Source: Micromonospora antibiotica | GTDB taxonomy: Bacteria > Actinomycetota > Actinomycetes > Mycobacteriales > Micromonosporaceae | Assembly: GCF_017599305.1 (NCBI RefSeq) | Contig: NZ_JAGFWR010000010.1 | Location: 148,092-212,091 of the forward strand | Reading direction: 5' to 3' | DNA: 64,000 nt | Shown: piece by piece, positions 9,162 through 18,333 of the stretch | Position numbering within the stretch: the first letter of the stretch is position 1 | Layout: every line of letters begins with the position of its first letter | Made by a program: the position numbers and the translations under genes | The notes under the pieces: generated by a model | Told to the model about the DNA's origin: nothing | The model's database searches: none | The model's input: the letters and a program-made list of their open reading frames with translations, nothing else

Positions 9162-10820
9162 TCAGAAGACCGGGATGTAGAAGAGCACGGCCAGCACCAG
9201 CGCGATCGCGCCCAGCAGCACCGGCGAACGCCACCAGACCTGGTCCCCGGCGAGCACGTCGCCCTTCAGGTCGATCCCGCCCATGCCGTAGACCAGACCC
9301 TGCAACTCCTCGGCCCGCTTGGGTCGGGTCAGCGGGGTGACCACCGCCGCCACCACGGCGACCGTGACGAAGGCGATGCCCGCGCCCCAGAAGCTCTCCT
9401 CCAGGTCGGAGTTGAAGTGCACCACGCCGGCCTTGTAGAGCAGGTAGGTCGCCAGCGCGGCCAGGGTGCCCGCCAGCAGCGACCAGAAACCGGCCAGGGC
9501 GCTCATCCGCCGCCAGAACATGCCGATGATGAAGGTGGCGAACAGCGGGGCGTTGAACAGGGAGAACAACGCCTGGATGTAGTTCATGATGTTGCTGAAC
9601 CCGGCGGCGATGAACGCGGTGCCGATGCCCACCACCACCCCGGCCACGGTCGCGATCCGCCCGATCCGGATGTAGTAGTCGTCGGAGCGCTCCTTGCGGA
9701 CGTACGCCTGCCAGATGTCGTAGGTGAAGACGGTGTTGAAGCCGCTGACGTTGGCCGCCATGCCGGCCATGAACGAGGCGACCAGGCCGGTGACCGCGAT
9801 CCCGAGCACCCCGTTGGGCAGCAGGTCGCGCATCAGCAGCGGAATCGCGTTGTTGTAGACCAGGTCACCGGACTCGGCTCCCAGCCCTTTGACGGTGACC
9901 AGCGCGATCAGGCCCGGGACCACGGTCACCACCGGGATGACCAGCTTCGGGTACGCGGCGATGATCGGCGTACGCCGGGCGGCGCTCATGTTCTTGGCCG
10001 ACAGCGCCCGCTGCACCTCGGCGAAGTTGGTGGTCCAGTAGCCGAAGGAGAGCACGAACCCGAGCCCGAACACGATGCCCAGCCAGTGCGCGCCGAGCGG
10101 GTTGGCGGTGCTGCCGGTGCCCTCCCAGGCGTGCAGCCCGGCCTCGCCCAGCTTGGAGTCGCGGACCGAGTCCATCAGGCCGGCCCAGCCGCCCACCTTG
10201 ACCAGGCCGATGACGGTGATCGGCACCAGCCCGGCGATGATGACGAAGAACTGGAGCACCTCGTTGTAGATCGCACCGGTCAGCCCGCCGACGGTGATGT
10301 AGGCCAGCACGATCGCCGCCCCGATGACGATCGCCAGCCAGAGCGGCCAGCCGAGCAGCGCCTGCATGATCAGCGCCAGCGCGTACAGGTTGACCCCGGC
10401 GATCAGCACCTGGGCCACCGCGAAGCTGATCGCGTTCAGCAGGTGGGTCGGCCGGTTGAACCGCAGTCGCAGGTATTCCGGGACGCTGCGCACCCGGGAG
10501 CCGTAGTAGAACGGCATCATCACGATGCCCAGGAAGATCATCGCCGGTACGGCGCCGATCCAGTAGTAGTGGACGGTCATGATGCCGTACTGCGCGCCGT
10601 TGGCGGCCATCCCGATGATCTCCAGGGCACCCAGGTTGGCCGAGACGAAGGCCAGGCCGGTCACCCAGGCGGGCAGCGAACGCCCGGAGAGGAAGAAGTC
10701 GACGCTGGTGCGGATCGCCCGACGGGCGGCGAAGCCGACCCCCAGCACGGTGACGAAGTAGAGCGCCAGGATCCCGTAGTCCAGCACGTTCATGTTCAGT
10801 CTGAGCCCGGCACCGTCCAT
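9162..10820 (-). CDS. SSS-family sodium:solute symporter, SGLT-like
   Basis: This 552-residue integral membrane protein would import a solute with sodium. The sequence shows the many-helix SSS pattern: an N-terminal helix, FFLSGRSLPAWVTGLAF in the region of the SSS substrate/sodium site, a YYWIGAVPAMIFLGIVMMPFYY region and EYLRLRFNRPTHLLN after it. Similarity is greatest to the sugar (SGLT) branch, but the substrate cannot be read from sequence. The start at 10820 (MDGAG) follows GAGGGG; MNVLDYG ten codons later is an alternative. It heads a likely operon with the small membrane protein 31 bases downstream. Confidence 0.9.
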   Translation of the reverse strand: MDGAGLRLNMNVLDYGILALYFVTVLGVGFAARRAIRTSVDFFLSGRSLPAWVTGLAFVSANLGALEIIGMAANGAQYGIMTVHYYWIGAVPAMIFLGIVMMPFYYGSRVRSVPEYLRLRFNRPTHLLNAISFAVAQVLIAGVNLYALALIMQALLGWPLWLAIVIGAAIVLAYITVGGLTGAIYNEVLQFFVIIAGLVPITVIGLVKVGGWAGLMDSVRDSKLGEAGLHAWEGTGSTANPLGAHWLGIVFGLGFVLSFGYWTTNFAEVQRALSAKNMSAARRTPIIAAYPKLVIPVVTVVPGLIALVTVKGLGAESGDLVYNNAIPLLMRDLLPNGVLGIAVTGLVASFMAGMAANVSGFNTVFTYDIWQAYVRKERSDDYYIRIGRIATVAGVVVGIGTAFIAAGFSNIMNYIQALFSLFNAPLFATFIIGMFWRRMSALAGFWSLLAGTLAALATYLLYKAGVVHFNSDLEESFWGAGIAFVTVAVVAAVVTPLTRPKRAEELQGLVYGMGGIDLKGDVLAGDQVWWRSPVLLGAIALVLAVLFYIPVF

Positions 10821-10923
10821 CGCCCGCCACCCCTCTGATCGCGCCGTCGGCACCCGCCGAGCGTGCTATTACCCACCGTGCGGGGTTTCACACCGTCCGT
10901 GTGGATTCGGCGGGTGATTCCGA

Positions 10924-10959
10924 CGACGCCCCGGCCGGAGTGCTCCGGCCGGGGCGTCG
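10924..10959. terminator. Perfect 17-bp palindrome
   Basis: Arms 10924-10940 and 10943-10959 are perfectly complementary around a 2-base centre. It lies downstream of the gene ending at 11090 and upstream of the symporter gene, so it probably ends transcription of the former. Confidence 0.6.
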
Positions 10960-11089
10960 AGTGGTGCCGCAGTGGTCGTCAGGGTCGGCGGTGGTCGTCA
11001 GGGTTGGTCGGTGGATCGGGTCCGGGTGGACCGGCGCCGCCGGGGCGTAATGGTCCGCGCGGGGCGGCAGCCGGCTGTCCCGGGTCGGC

Positions 11090-12298
11090 TCAGCGGCCCA
11101 GCACCCGGTCCAGGAAGTCGCGGTACTGACGGACCGCCACCCGGAGCTGCTCGGTGTCGGCCTCGCCGGCACCCTGCCAGCCCCCCAGCTTCTCCTTCTG
11201 CGCGGCGAGCGCTTTGGACAGCGCCCCGATCGCCTCCTCGACGAGCGACTGCGCCTCGCCGGCGGCCGCCCGGGGATCGTCGACGAACCGCAGCTGGACG
11301 TCGCGCCAGCGGTCCCGGAAGCCCTGCGCGGCGTCCGCCTCGAACAGCGTGGCGGCGTCGCTGGGCACGGTGCTGTTCGCCGACCGGCCGGCGTCGGCCG
11401 AGGCGACTGCGCCGGCCGCGCCGCCTGCTGCTGCCGCCGTCACGACGCCGCCGGCCGTGGTGCCCGGCGCGGCGGTGGTGTCGGGGCCGGCCGTGGTGTC
11501 CGGGCCGGTGGTGGTGTCCAGGTCGCCCGTGATGTCCAGGTCGGCGGTGGCGCGGTCCGTCGTGGTGTCCGGGTCGGCGGTGGTGGCGTGGTCGGCGGCC
11601 GGGAGGTCGGTGTCCTCGGCGGTGGGGTGCGGGTCGGTGGCCCCGGACGACCAACGGTCCCGGTCGTGGATCCGGTCCGCCGCGGTCGGGTCGGCCCGCT
11701 CGTCGTCGAACGGCCCGGTCTGCCCCGGCGCCCCGTCGCCGGGCGCGACGGTGTCCTCGTCCCGGGCGTCCCGCTCGTCCTGCGGTCGCCCGCCGGCCAG
11801 GGCCGAGGCGGCCACCGCGTCACCCACGCTGGTCGCGCCGAAGGCGGTCGGCAGGGGCGCCGGCTCGTGGAACTCCGGCCGCCGGTCACCGTCGGGACCG
11901 GTCACGTCGTCCCGGTCGGTCAGCGCGTCCCGGTCGCTCACGTCGTCCCGGTCGGTCAGCGCGTCCCGGTCGCTCACGTCGTCCCGGTCGGTCAGCGCGT
12001 CCCGGTCGCTCACGTCGTCCCGGTCGGTCAGCGCGTCCCGGTCGTGCCGGTCGTCCAGCCCGTCCCGGTCGGCGTCGCCCACGGGGTACGGGCGGGTGGT
12101 GTCCAGGTCGTCGTCGGCCCCCGGGTCGTCGAAGGTGCCCCGGTCGTCGAGCGCGTCCTCGGGCGTCCCGGCGTGCCGGTCCCGGCCGTGCCGGCCGGCG
12201 GTGTCGGTGTCCTCCGTGTCCGGGGGCGGCACCGCCACCGGGGTGGACCGGACGACCTCCGGGTGGTCGGTGTGGAGCTGCTGCTCGTCCTGGCGCAT
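11090..12298 (-). CDS. Hypothetical repeat-containing protein with shared C-terminal domain
   Basis: This 402-residue protein is largely disordered and acidic. The N-terminus is rich in Asp, Arg, Thr and Pro, with four near-identical copies of the 12-residue unit DRDDVSDRDALT. An Ala-rich hydrophobic stretch (about 285-305) may cross the membrane. The last 80 residues form a helical domain with FRDRWRDVQLRFVDDP and, later, TEQLRVAVRQYRDFLDRVL. The same pattern ends the next gene upstream, so the two are paralogous at the C-terminus. The ATG at 12298 is chosen because GGAG precedes it; it starts 13 bases after the upstream stop. Function unknown. Confidence 0.8.
   Translation of the reverse strand: MRQDEQQLHTDHPEVVRSTPVAVPPPDTEDTDTAGRHGRDRHAGTPEDALDDRGTFDDPGADDDLDTTRPYPVGDADRDGLDDRHDRDALTDRDDVSDRDALTDRDDVSDRDALTDRDDVSDRDALTDRDDVTGPDGDRRPEFHEPAPLPTAFGATSVGDAVAASALAGGRPQDERDARDEDTVAPGDGAPGQTGPFDDERADPTAADRIHDRDRWSSGATDPHPTAEDTDLPAADHATTADPDTTTDRATADLDITGDLDTTTGPDTTAGPDTTAAPGTTAGGVVTAAAAGGAAGAVASADAGRSANSTVPSDAATLFEADAAQGFRDRWRDVQLRFVDDPRAAAGEAQSLVEEAIGALSKALAAQKEKLGGWQGAGEADTEQLRVAVRQYRDFLDRVLGR
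11903..12044 (-). repeat. 36-bp tandem repeat, about 4 copies
   Basis: Copies begin at 11903, 11939, 11975 and 12011, nearly identical, and each codes for DRDDVSDRDALT. The length is a multiple of three, so copy-number change keeps the frame. Confidence 0.92.
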
Positions 12299-12311
12299 GG
12301 TGGGGTTCTCC

Positions 12312-12905
12312 TCAGCGGGTGGTGGCGTCCTGCGGGCGGTCCGGGTGCTGCTGCTGCGCCGGGCGGTGCCCGACCGGGTCCTCGCCGAGCAGGTCGGCGA
12401 AGAGCGCCCGGTAGTGGACGACGGCCTGGCGGAGGTCCTCGGTGCCGGCCTCACCGCGCTCGTTGCGCAGCCGGATCTCGTGCGCCTCCCGGTAGTGGGT
12501 CAGCGTGCGGGCGTGCTCCACGGAGAGGTGGGCGACCTGCTCGGTGAACTCGCCGGTCGGGTAGCCCCGGTCGGCGATCAGCTGGCTGACCAGCTCGTCG
12601 GCGTCGCCGACGGTCTCGGCCGGCGAGTCGACGAAGCGGACCTGCAACTCTTCCCAGGCGGCGGCGTACCGGGCCCGGTCCTGCGGGCTGAGCGGGGTCA
12701 GGGTCAGCTCCGCGTGCCGGCGCTCCCGCTCGCGCAGTTCGCGTTCGGCGGCGCTGCGGCTGTCCTGCTCCGCGACCACCCGGTCGTACTCGGGGCCGAA
12801 CCGGGACCTGAGGGCGCGTCGTCGGTTGGCCACGACGGCCACGGCGACCAGCGCCGCCACCACCAGGACGACGAGAACCAGTAGGACTATCTGCGTGGGC
12901 GACAT
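12312..12905 (-). CDS. Membrane-anchored protein with shared C-terminal domain
   Basis: This 197-residue protein begins with a membrane anchor (MSPTQIVLLVLVVLVVAALV), followed by a charged helix (ERELRERERRHAEL, possibly coiled coil) and a domain with W-x2-LQVRFVDSP and TEDLRQAVVHYRALFADLLG, matching the C-terminal domain of the downstream neighbour. An AAGGAGG site precedes the ATG at 12905. The 13-base gap to the next gene implies an operon. The domain may handle some membrane-linked task, but I do not recognise a named function. Confidence 0.85.
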   Translation of the reverse strand: MSPTQIVLLVLVVLVVAALVAVAVVANRRRALRSRFGPEYDRVVAEQDSRSAAERELRERERRHAELTLTPLSPQDRARYAAAWEELQVRFVDSPAETVGDADELVSQLIADRGYPTGEFTEQVAHLSVEHARTLTHYREAHEIRLRNERGEAGTEDLRQAVVHYRALFADLLGEDPVGHRPAQQQHPDRPQDATTR

Positions 12906-13326
12906 GGCCTCCTCCTTCTCCCTCCGGTATTCCCTCCCCGCACTGATCACCAATCCCGATCCGGCGAATTTCCTTCGCCGGTTCGCACCGGACCGTGACG
13001 AACCGGTCACGTCGTACGTCCGGGGTCGATCGGGGCGGGCGGTCCGGTCACGTTTTTCCGCCGGTCCCCGGGGCCGGCCGACGGGTCGTCGGTGGTCGTG
13101 GTGGGTGTCGTCGATGCCTGATCAACCCGGGTGCGACCCGGTCCGCCGGGCCGCGACGGCGGGTCCGGCGGCGGCGACGCAGCGGTGACGGCGGGAGACG
13201 CACGGTAGTGCTGAGCGTCAGGATTACGTATCCTGCCCAAGGCGCCGTGCCGGTGCCCGGCGTCGATGCCGGACCGCCCGGCCGGTACCGGCGTCACCGC
13301 CGACACTCCCGCCCGGGCGAGGAATC
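12906..13326. other. Divergent intergenic region, 420 bp
   Basis: No gene is seen. The region should carry promoters for the membrane-anchored protein on the left and the conservon on the right. Small inverted repeats occur at 13002-13018 (GTGAC...GTCAC) and 13221-13235 (AGGAT-5-ATCCT). A GAGGA site precedes the cvnA ATG. No -35/-10 pair is clear enough to call. Confidence 0.5.
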
Positions 13327-15669
13327 ATGGACACCCGCGACTGGCCGATCCGCGCCAAGCTGACCGCCCTGGTCGTCACCCCCGTGGCCGCCCTGCTGGC
13401 GCTCTGGATCTTTGCCACGACGTTGACCTTCGGGCCGGCTCTCGACCTGCTCGCCGCCCGGACCCTGCTGTCGGACTTCGGTCGGCCCGGCGAACAGGTG
13501 GTGGCCGAGCTGCAACGGGAGCGCCGGGCCTCGGTGATCCACCTGGCCGGCACCGACACCCTGCCCGCCCTGGCGCAACAGCGGCGACGCACCGACGAGG
13601 CGATCGTCGAGCTGCGTCGGCTGATGGCCGGGGAGCAGCTACGGGACGCCGCAGGCGACCTGCTCAACGCCCGGCTGGACGCGCTCGGCGCCGCCCTGGA
13701 CGCGCTGCCCGCCGGTCGGGGGTTCATCGACCGGCGGCAGGTCGACCGGGCCGGCGCGATCGGGCTCTACAGCGGCATGATCTCCTCGGCGTTCCAGGCG
13801 TTCGCCGCCACGGCGGCCCTGCCCGACGCGGAGCTGAACCGGCAGGCGCTCGCTTTGACCGCGCTCGGCCGCTCCCGCGAGCTGCTCGGCCAGACCGACG
13901 CGGTGCTGGCCGGTGCGTTCGTCACCGGCCGGTTCACCGAGGGCGAACACCTGCGGCTGGTGCAGACCATCGCCAACGAGCGGTTCGTCGCGGAGTCGTC
14001 CGTGGCCGACCTGCCGGCCGCCGACCGGGCCGCCTACCAGCGGTTGGTGGAGGGGGAGGCGTTCGTCCGGCTGCGCACCATGCAGGAGCAGCTGCTGACC
14101 GTCGGGCCGTCCGCCGTCCCGCCGATCGACGCCCGGACCTGGCAGGCCAGTCAGGAAGCGGTGCAGCAGGAGCTGCGCGACTTCGAGCTGAGCCAGGCCG
14201 ACGGGCTGGCCGAGCGTTCGGTGCCGGTCGCCGTCACGATCCTGGCCCGGCTCGGTGTGGCCGGGGTGCTGGGGCTGGCGGCGATCGTGGCGTCGCTGCT
14301 GGTCGCCGTCCGGGTCGGCCGGACGCTGGCCCGCCGGTTGTCCGCGGTCCGCGCCGCCGCGCTGGAACTGGCCGAGCACCGGCTGCCCGACGTGGTCACC
14401 CGGTTGCGCCGGGGTGAGCAGGTCGACGTGGCCCGGGAGGCCCCGCCGCTGTCCTACGGCGCTGACGAGATCGGCGACGTCGGTCGGGCGTTCACCGAGG
14501 TCAGCCGGGTGGCGGTCCGGTCGGCGATCGACGAGGTGACGCTGCGACGGGGGTTGAACGAGGTCTTCCTCAACCTGGCCCGGCGCAGCCAGGGGCTGGT
14601 GCACCGGCAACTTGCGGTGCTCGACCGGATGGAACGCCGCGCCGAGGACCCGGACGAACTGGCCGAGTTGTTCCGCGTGGACCATCTCGCCACCCGGCTG
14701 CGCCGGCACGCCGAGGACCTGGTCATCCTGGCCGGCGCGGCCCCGGGGCGGGGCTGGCGGCAGCCGGTCGCCCTGCTGGACGTGCTGCGCGGCGCGATCT
14801 CCGAGGTCGAGGCGTACGACCGGGTGGACATCGGCCGGGTCGGGCCGGCCGGGCTGCTCGGCCGGGCCGTCGCCGACGTCATCCACCTGCTCGCCGAGCT
14901 GATCGAGAACGCCACCGCGTTCTCCCCGCCCGAGCGTCGGGTCGAGGTGACCGGGACGCCCGTCGTCGACGGCTACCTCGTCGAGATCACCGACCACGGG
15001 CTGGGGATGTCGCCCCAGGCGATCGAGGACGCCAACCGGCGGCTGGCCACCCCGCCGGAGTTCGATCCGGCCGACAGCGCCCGGCTCGGCCTGTTCGTGG
15101 TGTCCCGGCTGGCCGCCCGGCACGACGTCAAGGTCACCCTGCGGGCCGGCACGCCGGTCGGGCTCACCGCGCTGGTGCGTATCCCCGCCGACCTGGTCAC
15201 CGAGGAGCCGCCGATCGCCGCGCCCACCCGGGACCGCCCGGCGGCGTCGGTGTCCCGGCTGACCACGCTGCCCCGACCACGGACCACCCGGACCACCCGG
15301 GAACGGCCGGAGCAGACCGTGCTGCCGTTCGCTCCGGCCCGTACCTCGTCGGTGGAGGCCGCCCCCGACGGCGACGGTCTGCCCCGTCGGGTCCGCCGTC
15401 GGGGGCCGGCCGCCCACCAGCTGCCCCCGGCCAGTCAGGACGCGCCCGCCACCCGCTCTCCCGAGGAGGTACGCCGGCAGATGTCGGCCCTCCAGGCCGG
15501 TACCGCCCGGGGGCGCCTGGACAGCAGCGGCGTCCACCCGGCGCCGCCGGCCCGGCCCGACCCGACCGCGGGCGACGAGCCGGGACGGACCGACGGCGTC
15601 GGGGTGCCACCGTCACCGGCCGGCCCGGCGGCGACGTCCGATTCGACCGCGACTGAGAGGGACGCCTAG
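13327..15669 (+). CDS. cvnA: Conservon sensor kinase-like protein CvnA (NIT domain)
   Basis: This 780-residue protein is the first gene of a four-gene conservon. It has a membrane helix (about 11-33), an extracellular nitrate/nitrite-sensing-like helical domain (about 40-290), a second helix (about 297-325), a HAMP-like linker and a GHKL ATPase domain with an N box (LLAELIENATAFSPPERR, about 520) and a G box (DHGLGMSP). No clear phospho-acceptor His box is seen, as is usual for these proteins. A long Pro/Arg/Thr-rich C-terminal tail (about 640-780) is disordered. It probably senses an external or membrane signal and passes it to the roadblock/GTPase partners encoded downstream. Its TAG stop overlaps the next GTG. 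Confidence 0.92.
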   Translation: MDTRDWPIRAKLTALVVTPVAALLALWIFATTLTFGPALDLLAARTLLSDFGRPGEQVVAELQRERRASVIHLAGTDTLPALAQQRRRTDEAIVELRRLMAGEQLRDAAGDLLNARLDALGAALDALPAGRGFIDRRQVDRAGAIGLYSGMISSAFQAFAATAALPDAELNRQALALTALGRSRELLGQTDAVLAGAFVTGRFTEGEHLRLVQTIANERFVAESSVADLPAADRAAYQRLVEGEAFVRLRTMQEQLLTVGPSAVPPIDARTWQASQEAVQQELRDFELSQADGLAERSVPVAVTILARLGVAGVLGLAAIVASLLVAVRVGRTLARRLSAVRAAALELAEHRLPDVVTRLRRGEQVDVAREAPPLSYGADEIGDVGRAFTEVSRVAVRSAIDEVTLRRGLNEVFLNLARRSQGLVHRQLAVLDRMERRAEDPDELAELFRVDHLATRLRRHAEDLVILAGAAPGRGWRQPVALLDVLRGAISEVEAYDRVDIGRVGPAGLLGRAVADVIHLLAELIENATAFSPPERRVEVTGTPVVDGYLVEITDHGLGMSPQAIEDANRRLATPPEFDPADSARLGLFVVSRLAARHDVKVTLRAGTPVGLTALVRIPADLVTEEPPIAAPTRDRPAASVSRLTTLPRPRTTRTTRERPEQTVLPFAPARTSSVEAAPDGDGLPRRVRRRGPAAHQLPPASQDAPATRSPEEVRRQMSALQAGTARGRLDSSGVHPAPPARPDPTAGDEPGRTDGVGVPPSPAGPAATSDSTATERDA

Positions 15670-16091
15670 TGGTGCACACGACACGGCAGAACGCTGATCT
15701 CGGCTGGTTGCTCGACGAGCTGGTGGAACGGGTGCCGGCGGCCCGGCAGGCGGTGATCCTCTCCGCCGACGGCCTGCTGCTCGGCGCGTCCGCCGAGTTG
15801 GACCGCTCCGACGCCGAGCACCTCTGCGCACTGGCCTCGGGCTTCTCCAGCCTGGCGAAGGGGGCGAGCCGGCAGTTGGCCGCCGGTGGCGTCCGGCAGA
15901 CCGTGGTGGAGATGGAGGAGGCGTACCTCTTCGTGACGGCCGCCGGTCAGGGGGCCTGCCTGGCGGTGGCCTGCGCGGCGGACGCGGACATCGGCCTGGT
16001 GGCGTACGAGATGGCGATGCTGGTCGTCCGGGTCGGCGAGAACCTGACCGCGCCGGCCAGGGCGGCGGCGGGGATCGCCGATGCGGGCTGA
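15669..16091 (+). CDS. cvnB: Roadblock/LC7 protein CvnB
   Basis: This 140-residue roadblock/LC7 protein probably acts on the GTPase CvnD. Residues 5-120 show the roadblock pattern: LDELVERVPAARQAVILSADGLLLG, then SGFSSLAKGASRQL and LFVTAAGQGACLAVAC. It starts at a GTG overlapping the cvnA stop by one base (TAGTG); a GTG one codon later is also possible. It overlaps cvnC by 11 bases. Coupled translation of the four genes implies assembly of one complex. Confidence 0.93.
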   Translation: MVHTTRQNADLGWLLDELVERVPAARQAVILSADGLLLGASAELDRSDAEHLCALASGFSSLAKGASRQLAAGGVRQTVVEMEEAYLFVTAAGQGACLAVACAADADIGLVAYEMAMLVVRVGENLTAPARAAAGIADAG

Positions 16092-16470
16092 GCAGCCGGG
16101 TCACCAGCACGAGTGGTTGGACGGCGCAGCCGGGCCGGTCGTGCGCCCGTACACCCTCACCGGTGGTCGGGTGCGGCCCGCCGTCGGCGGCTTCGACCTG
16201 GTGGCCTTCGTGCTGGCCGCGGCGGGCGTCGACCCGTACGGCCAGCCGGGGCTGCAACCCGAGCACCGCCGGCTGGTGGAGTGCGCCCGGCAACCGGTGG
16301 CGGTCGTGGATCTCGCCGCCGACCTGGACCTCGCCCTCGGCGTGGTCCAGGTCCTCCTCGGTGACCTGCTCGCCCGTGGGCTGGTCACCGTGCACGAACC
16401 GCCGGCCGCCGCCGGCCTTCCCGACAACGACATTCTCAAGGCGGTGGTCAGTGGACTACGTGCGCTCTGA
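16081..16470 (+). CDS. cvnC: DUF742 protein CvnC
   Basis: This 129-residue protein has the DUF742 pattern: RPYTLTGGRVRP near the start, a central LVECARQPVAVVDLAADLDLALGVV-type stretch with a winged-helix-like pattern, and a closing LPDNDILKAVVSGLRAL. CvnC is a core conservon component thought to work with CvnA, B and D at the membrane. The ATG lies inside the end of cvnB, and the end overlaps cvnD. Confidence 0.93.
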   Translation: MRAEQPGHQHEWLDGAAGPVVRPYTLTGGRVRPAVGGFDLVAFVLAAAGVDPYGQPGLQPEHRRLVECARQPVAVVDLAADLDLALGVVQVLLGDLLARGLVTVHEPPAAAGLPDNDILKAVVSGLRAL

Positions 16471-17053
16471 GCGCGACCCCTCACCGGCCCGGTTGCCCCT
16501 GGCCCTCAAGATCCTCATCGCCGGTGGCTTCGGTGCCGGCAAGACGACGCTGGTGAGTGCGCTCAGTGAGGTCCGGCCGTTGCAGACCGAGGAGGTGCTG
16601 ACCGACGCCGGCATCGGCACCGACGACCTCTCCGGGGTGGAGGGCAAGTCGACCACCACGGTGGCGATGGACTTCGGTCGGATCACCATCACCGACGACC
16701 TCCAGGTCTATCTGTTCGGCACCCCGGGGCAGGACCGGTTCTGGTTCCTCTGGGACGAGTTGGCCTTCGGCGCGCTCGGCGCGGTGGTGCTGGCCGACAC
16801 CCGCCGGCTGCCCGACTGTTTCCCGTCGATCGACTACTTCGAGCAGCGCGGCATCCCGTTCGTGGTGGGCGTGAACTGCTTCGAGGACACCCGTCGGTTC
16901 GGCGCGGAGGCGGTCCGGCAGGCGCTGGACATCGAGCCGGAGGTGCCCGTGGTGCTCTGTGACGCCCGGGACCGGCAGTCCGGCAAGCTGGTGTTGATCT
17001 CGCTGGTGGAGCACGTGGCCCGCCAGCGTGGGGAACCGGTGCCGGTGGGCTGA
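16451..17053 (+). CDS. cvnD: Small GTPase CvnD
   Basis: This 200-residue Ras-like GTPase is the output component of the conservon. Visible motifs are the P-loop GGFGAGKTT (about 26-34), a switch region with EGKSTTTVAMDFG, G3 as GTPGQDRF and the strand GVNCFED, where the usual NKxD is altered as is typical of this family. The GTG at 16451 is in frame and inside cvnC; a GTG at 16460 is an alternative. Nothing follows closely, so the conservon ends here without the fifth (P450) gene some conservons carry. Confidence 0.93.
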   Translation: MDYVRSERDPSPARLPLALKILIAGGFGAGKTTLVSALSEVRPLQTEEVLTDAGIGTDDLSGVEGKSTTTVAMDFGRITITDDLQVYLFGTPGQDRFWFLWDELAFGALGAVVLADTRRLPDCFPSIDYFEQRGIPFVVGVNCFEDTRRFGAEAVRQALDIEPEVPVVLCDARDRQSGKLVLISLVEHVARQRGEPVPVG

Positions 17054-17160
17054 ACCGGCCGGCCGGGTCCGCCGGTGAGGAAAACCCGGAAATCAGGGGT
17101 GACGGCCGGGGATTGCGGGAAGCCTGGAGATCGACGGCGGATTCGGCGGAGGGTGGTTCG

Positions 17161-18192
17161 GTGACGGGCACGATCGTCCACATCGGTGGTTACACGGCAC
17201 GGTCGGGCGGGCGCGGGGAGGGCATCGTCGCCGCCCGACGCGATCCGGAGTCGGGGCAGTTGACCCTGCTCGGCACGGTCGCGTCGACCCCGTCGCCGTC
17301 CTTCCTCGCCCGCCACCCCACCCGGCCGGTGCTGTACGCCGTCAACGAGTTGCCCGAGGGGCAGGTGAGCGCCTTCGACGTCGGCCCTGACGGCGGGCTG
17401 AGCCCGCTGGGGGTGTGGTCGACCGGGGGTGCCGAGCCGGCCCACCTGGCGGTCGCCCCCGACGGCGGGCACCTCTTCGTCGCCAACTACGGCGGGGGCA
17501 GCGTCGCCGTCCTGCCGCTGGACGGGCGGGGGGTGCCCGGGGAACGCACCGACCTGGTGATCCACCAGGGGCACGGTCCGGACCCGGAGCGGCAGGAACA
17601 GGCACACTGCCACATGGTGTCGCCCGACCCCGGCACCGGCCCGCTGCTCGTCGTCGACCTGGGCACCGACTCGATCTACCGGTACGACCTGGACGCGGCC
17701 TCCGGCCGGCTGACGCCGCGGGCCCCCCGGGTGCGGACGGCCCCCGGCACCGGCCCCCGGCACCTGGCCCGGCATCCCGACGGGCGGCGCTGCTGGCTCG
17801 CCGGTGAGCTGGACGCGACGGTGACCGCCTACGAGGTGACCGCCGAGGGGGTGCTGCACCAGCGGGGTCGGGTGGACGCGAGCGCGCGGGCCGGCCACGT
17901 CCAGCCGTCGGAGATCACCGTGGGGCCGGACGGCCGGTTCCTCTACGTGGGCAACCGTGGGGTGGGCACGGTGGCGGTCTTCGCTCTCGACGGGGACCTG
18001 CCGCAGCTGGTCGACGAGGTGGACACCGGTGGGGAGTGGCCCCGGCACTTTACGTTGAGTGGGCGGCACCTCTATGTGGCCGACGAACGGGCCGACATGA
18101 TCCGGGTGTTTTGGGTCGACCCGGACTCGGGCGTGCCGTCGCCGGCGGGTGAGCCGGTGTCGACCGGCAGCCCGACCTGCGTACTGCCCTGA
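17161..18192 (+). CDS. Lactonase family beta-propeller protein (6-phosphogluconolactonase-like)
   Basis: This 343-residue protein has the seven-bladed propeller of the YbhE/3-carboxymuconate cyclase-like lactonase family: HIGGYTA start, repeated PSFLARHPTRPVLYAVNE, FVANYGGGSVAVLPL, CHMVSPDPG, GPRHLARHPDGR, FLYVGNRG and GEWPRHFTL strands. In bacteria this fold commonly hydrolyses 6-phosphogluconolactone in the pentose phosphate pathway, but some members act on other lactones. There is no signal peptide. The GTG at 17161 is chosen because GGAGGGTGG lies just upstream; an earlier GTG at 17113 lacks a good site. The gene stands alone. Confidence 0.85.
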   Translation: MTGTIVHIGGYTARSGGRGEGIVAARRDPESGQLTLLGTVASTPSPSFLARHPTRPVLYAVNELPEGQVSAFDVGPDGGLSPLGVWSTGGAEPAHLAVAPDGGHLFVANYGGGSVAVLPLDGRGVPGERTDLVIHQGHGPDPERQEQAHCHMVSPDPGTGPLLVVDLGTDSIYRYDLDAASGRLTPRAPRVRTAPGTGPRHLARHPDGRRCWLAGELDATVTAYEVTAEGVLHQRGRVDASARAGHVQPSEITVGPDGRFLYVGNRGVGTVAVFALDGDLPQLVDEVDTGGEWPRHFTLSGRHLYVADERADMIRVFWVDPDSGVPSPAGEPVSTGSPTCVLP

Positions 18193-18333
18193 CAGATGCC
18201 GGTTGTCCAGGGTGGATTCGGGCCACGTCACGAAACGGTCTGATTACGCAGAGTGCGGAAATAGTGATCAACTGTTTCTCCTGCGTAACTTTCGTCCGAA
18301 CGGTTGTGGCAGTAAGCGCACGAGATACGCAAG

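Noticed and set aside
11903..12044. CRISPR-like regular repeat
   Set aside because: The 36-bp units are contiguous without spacers and code for a protein repeat.
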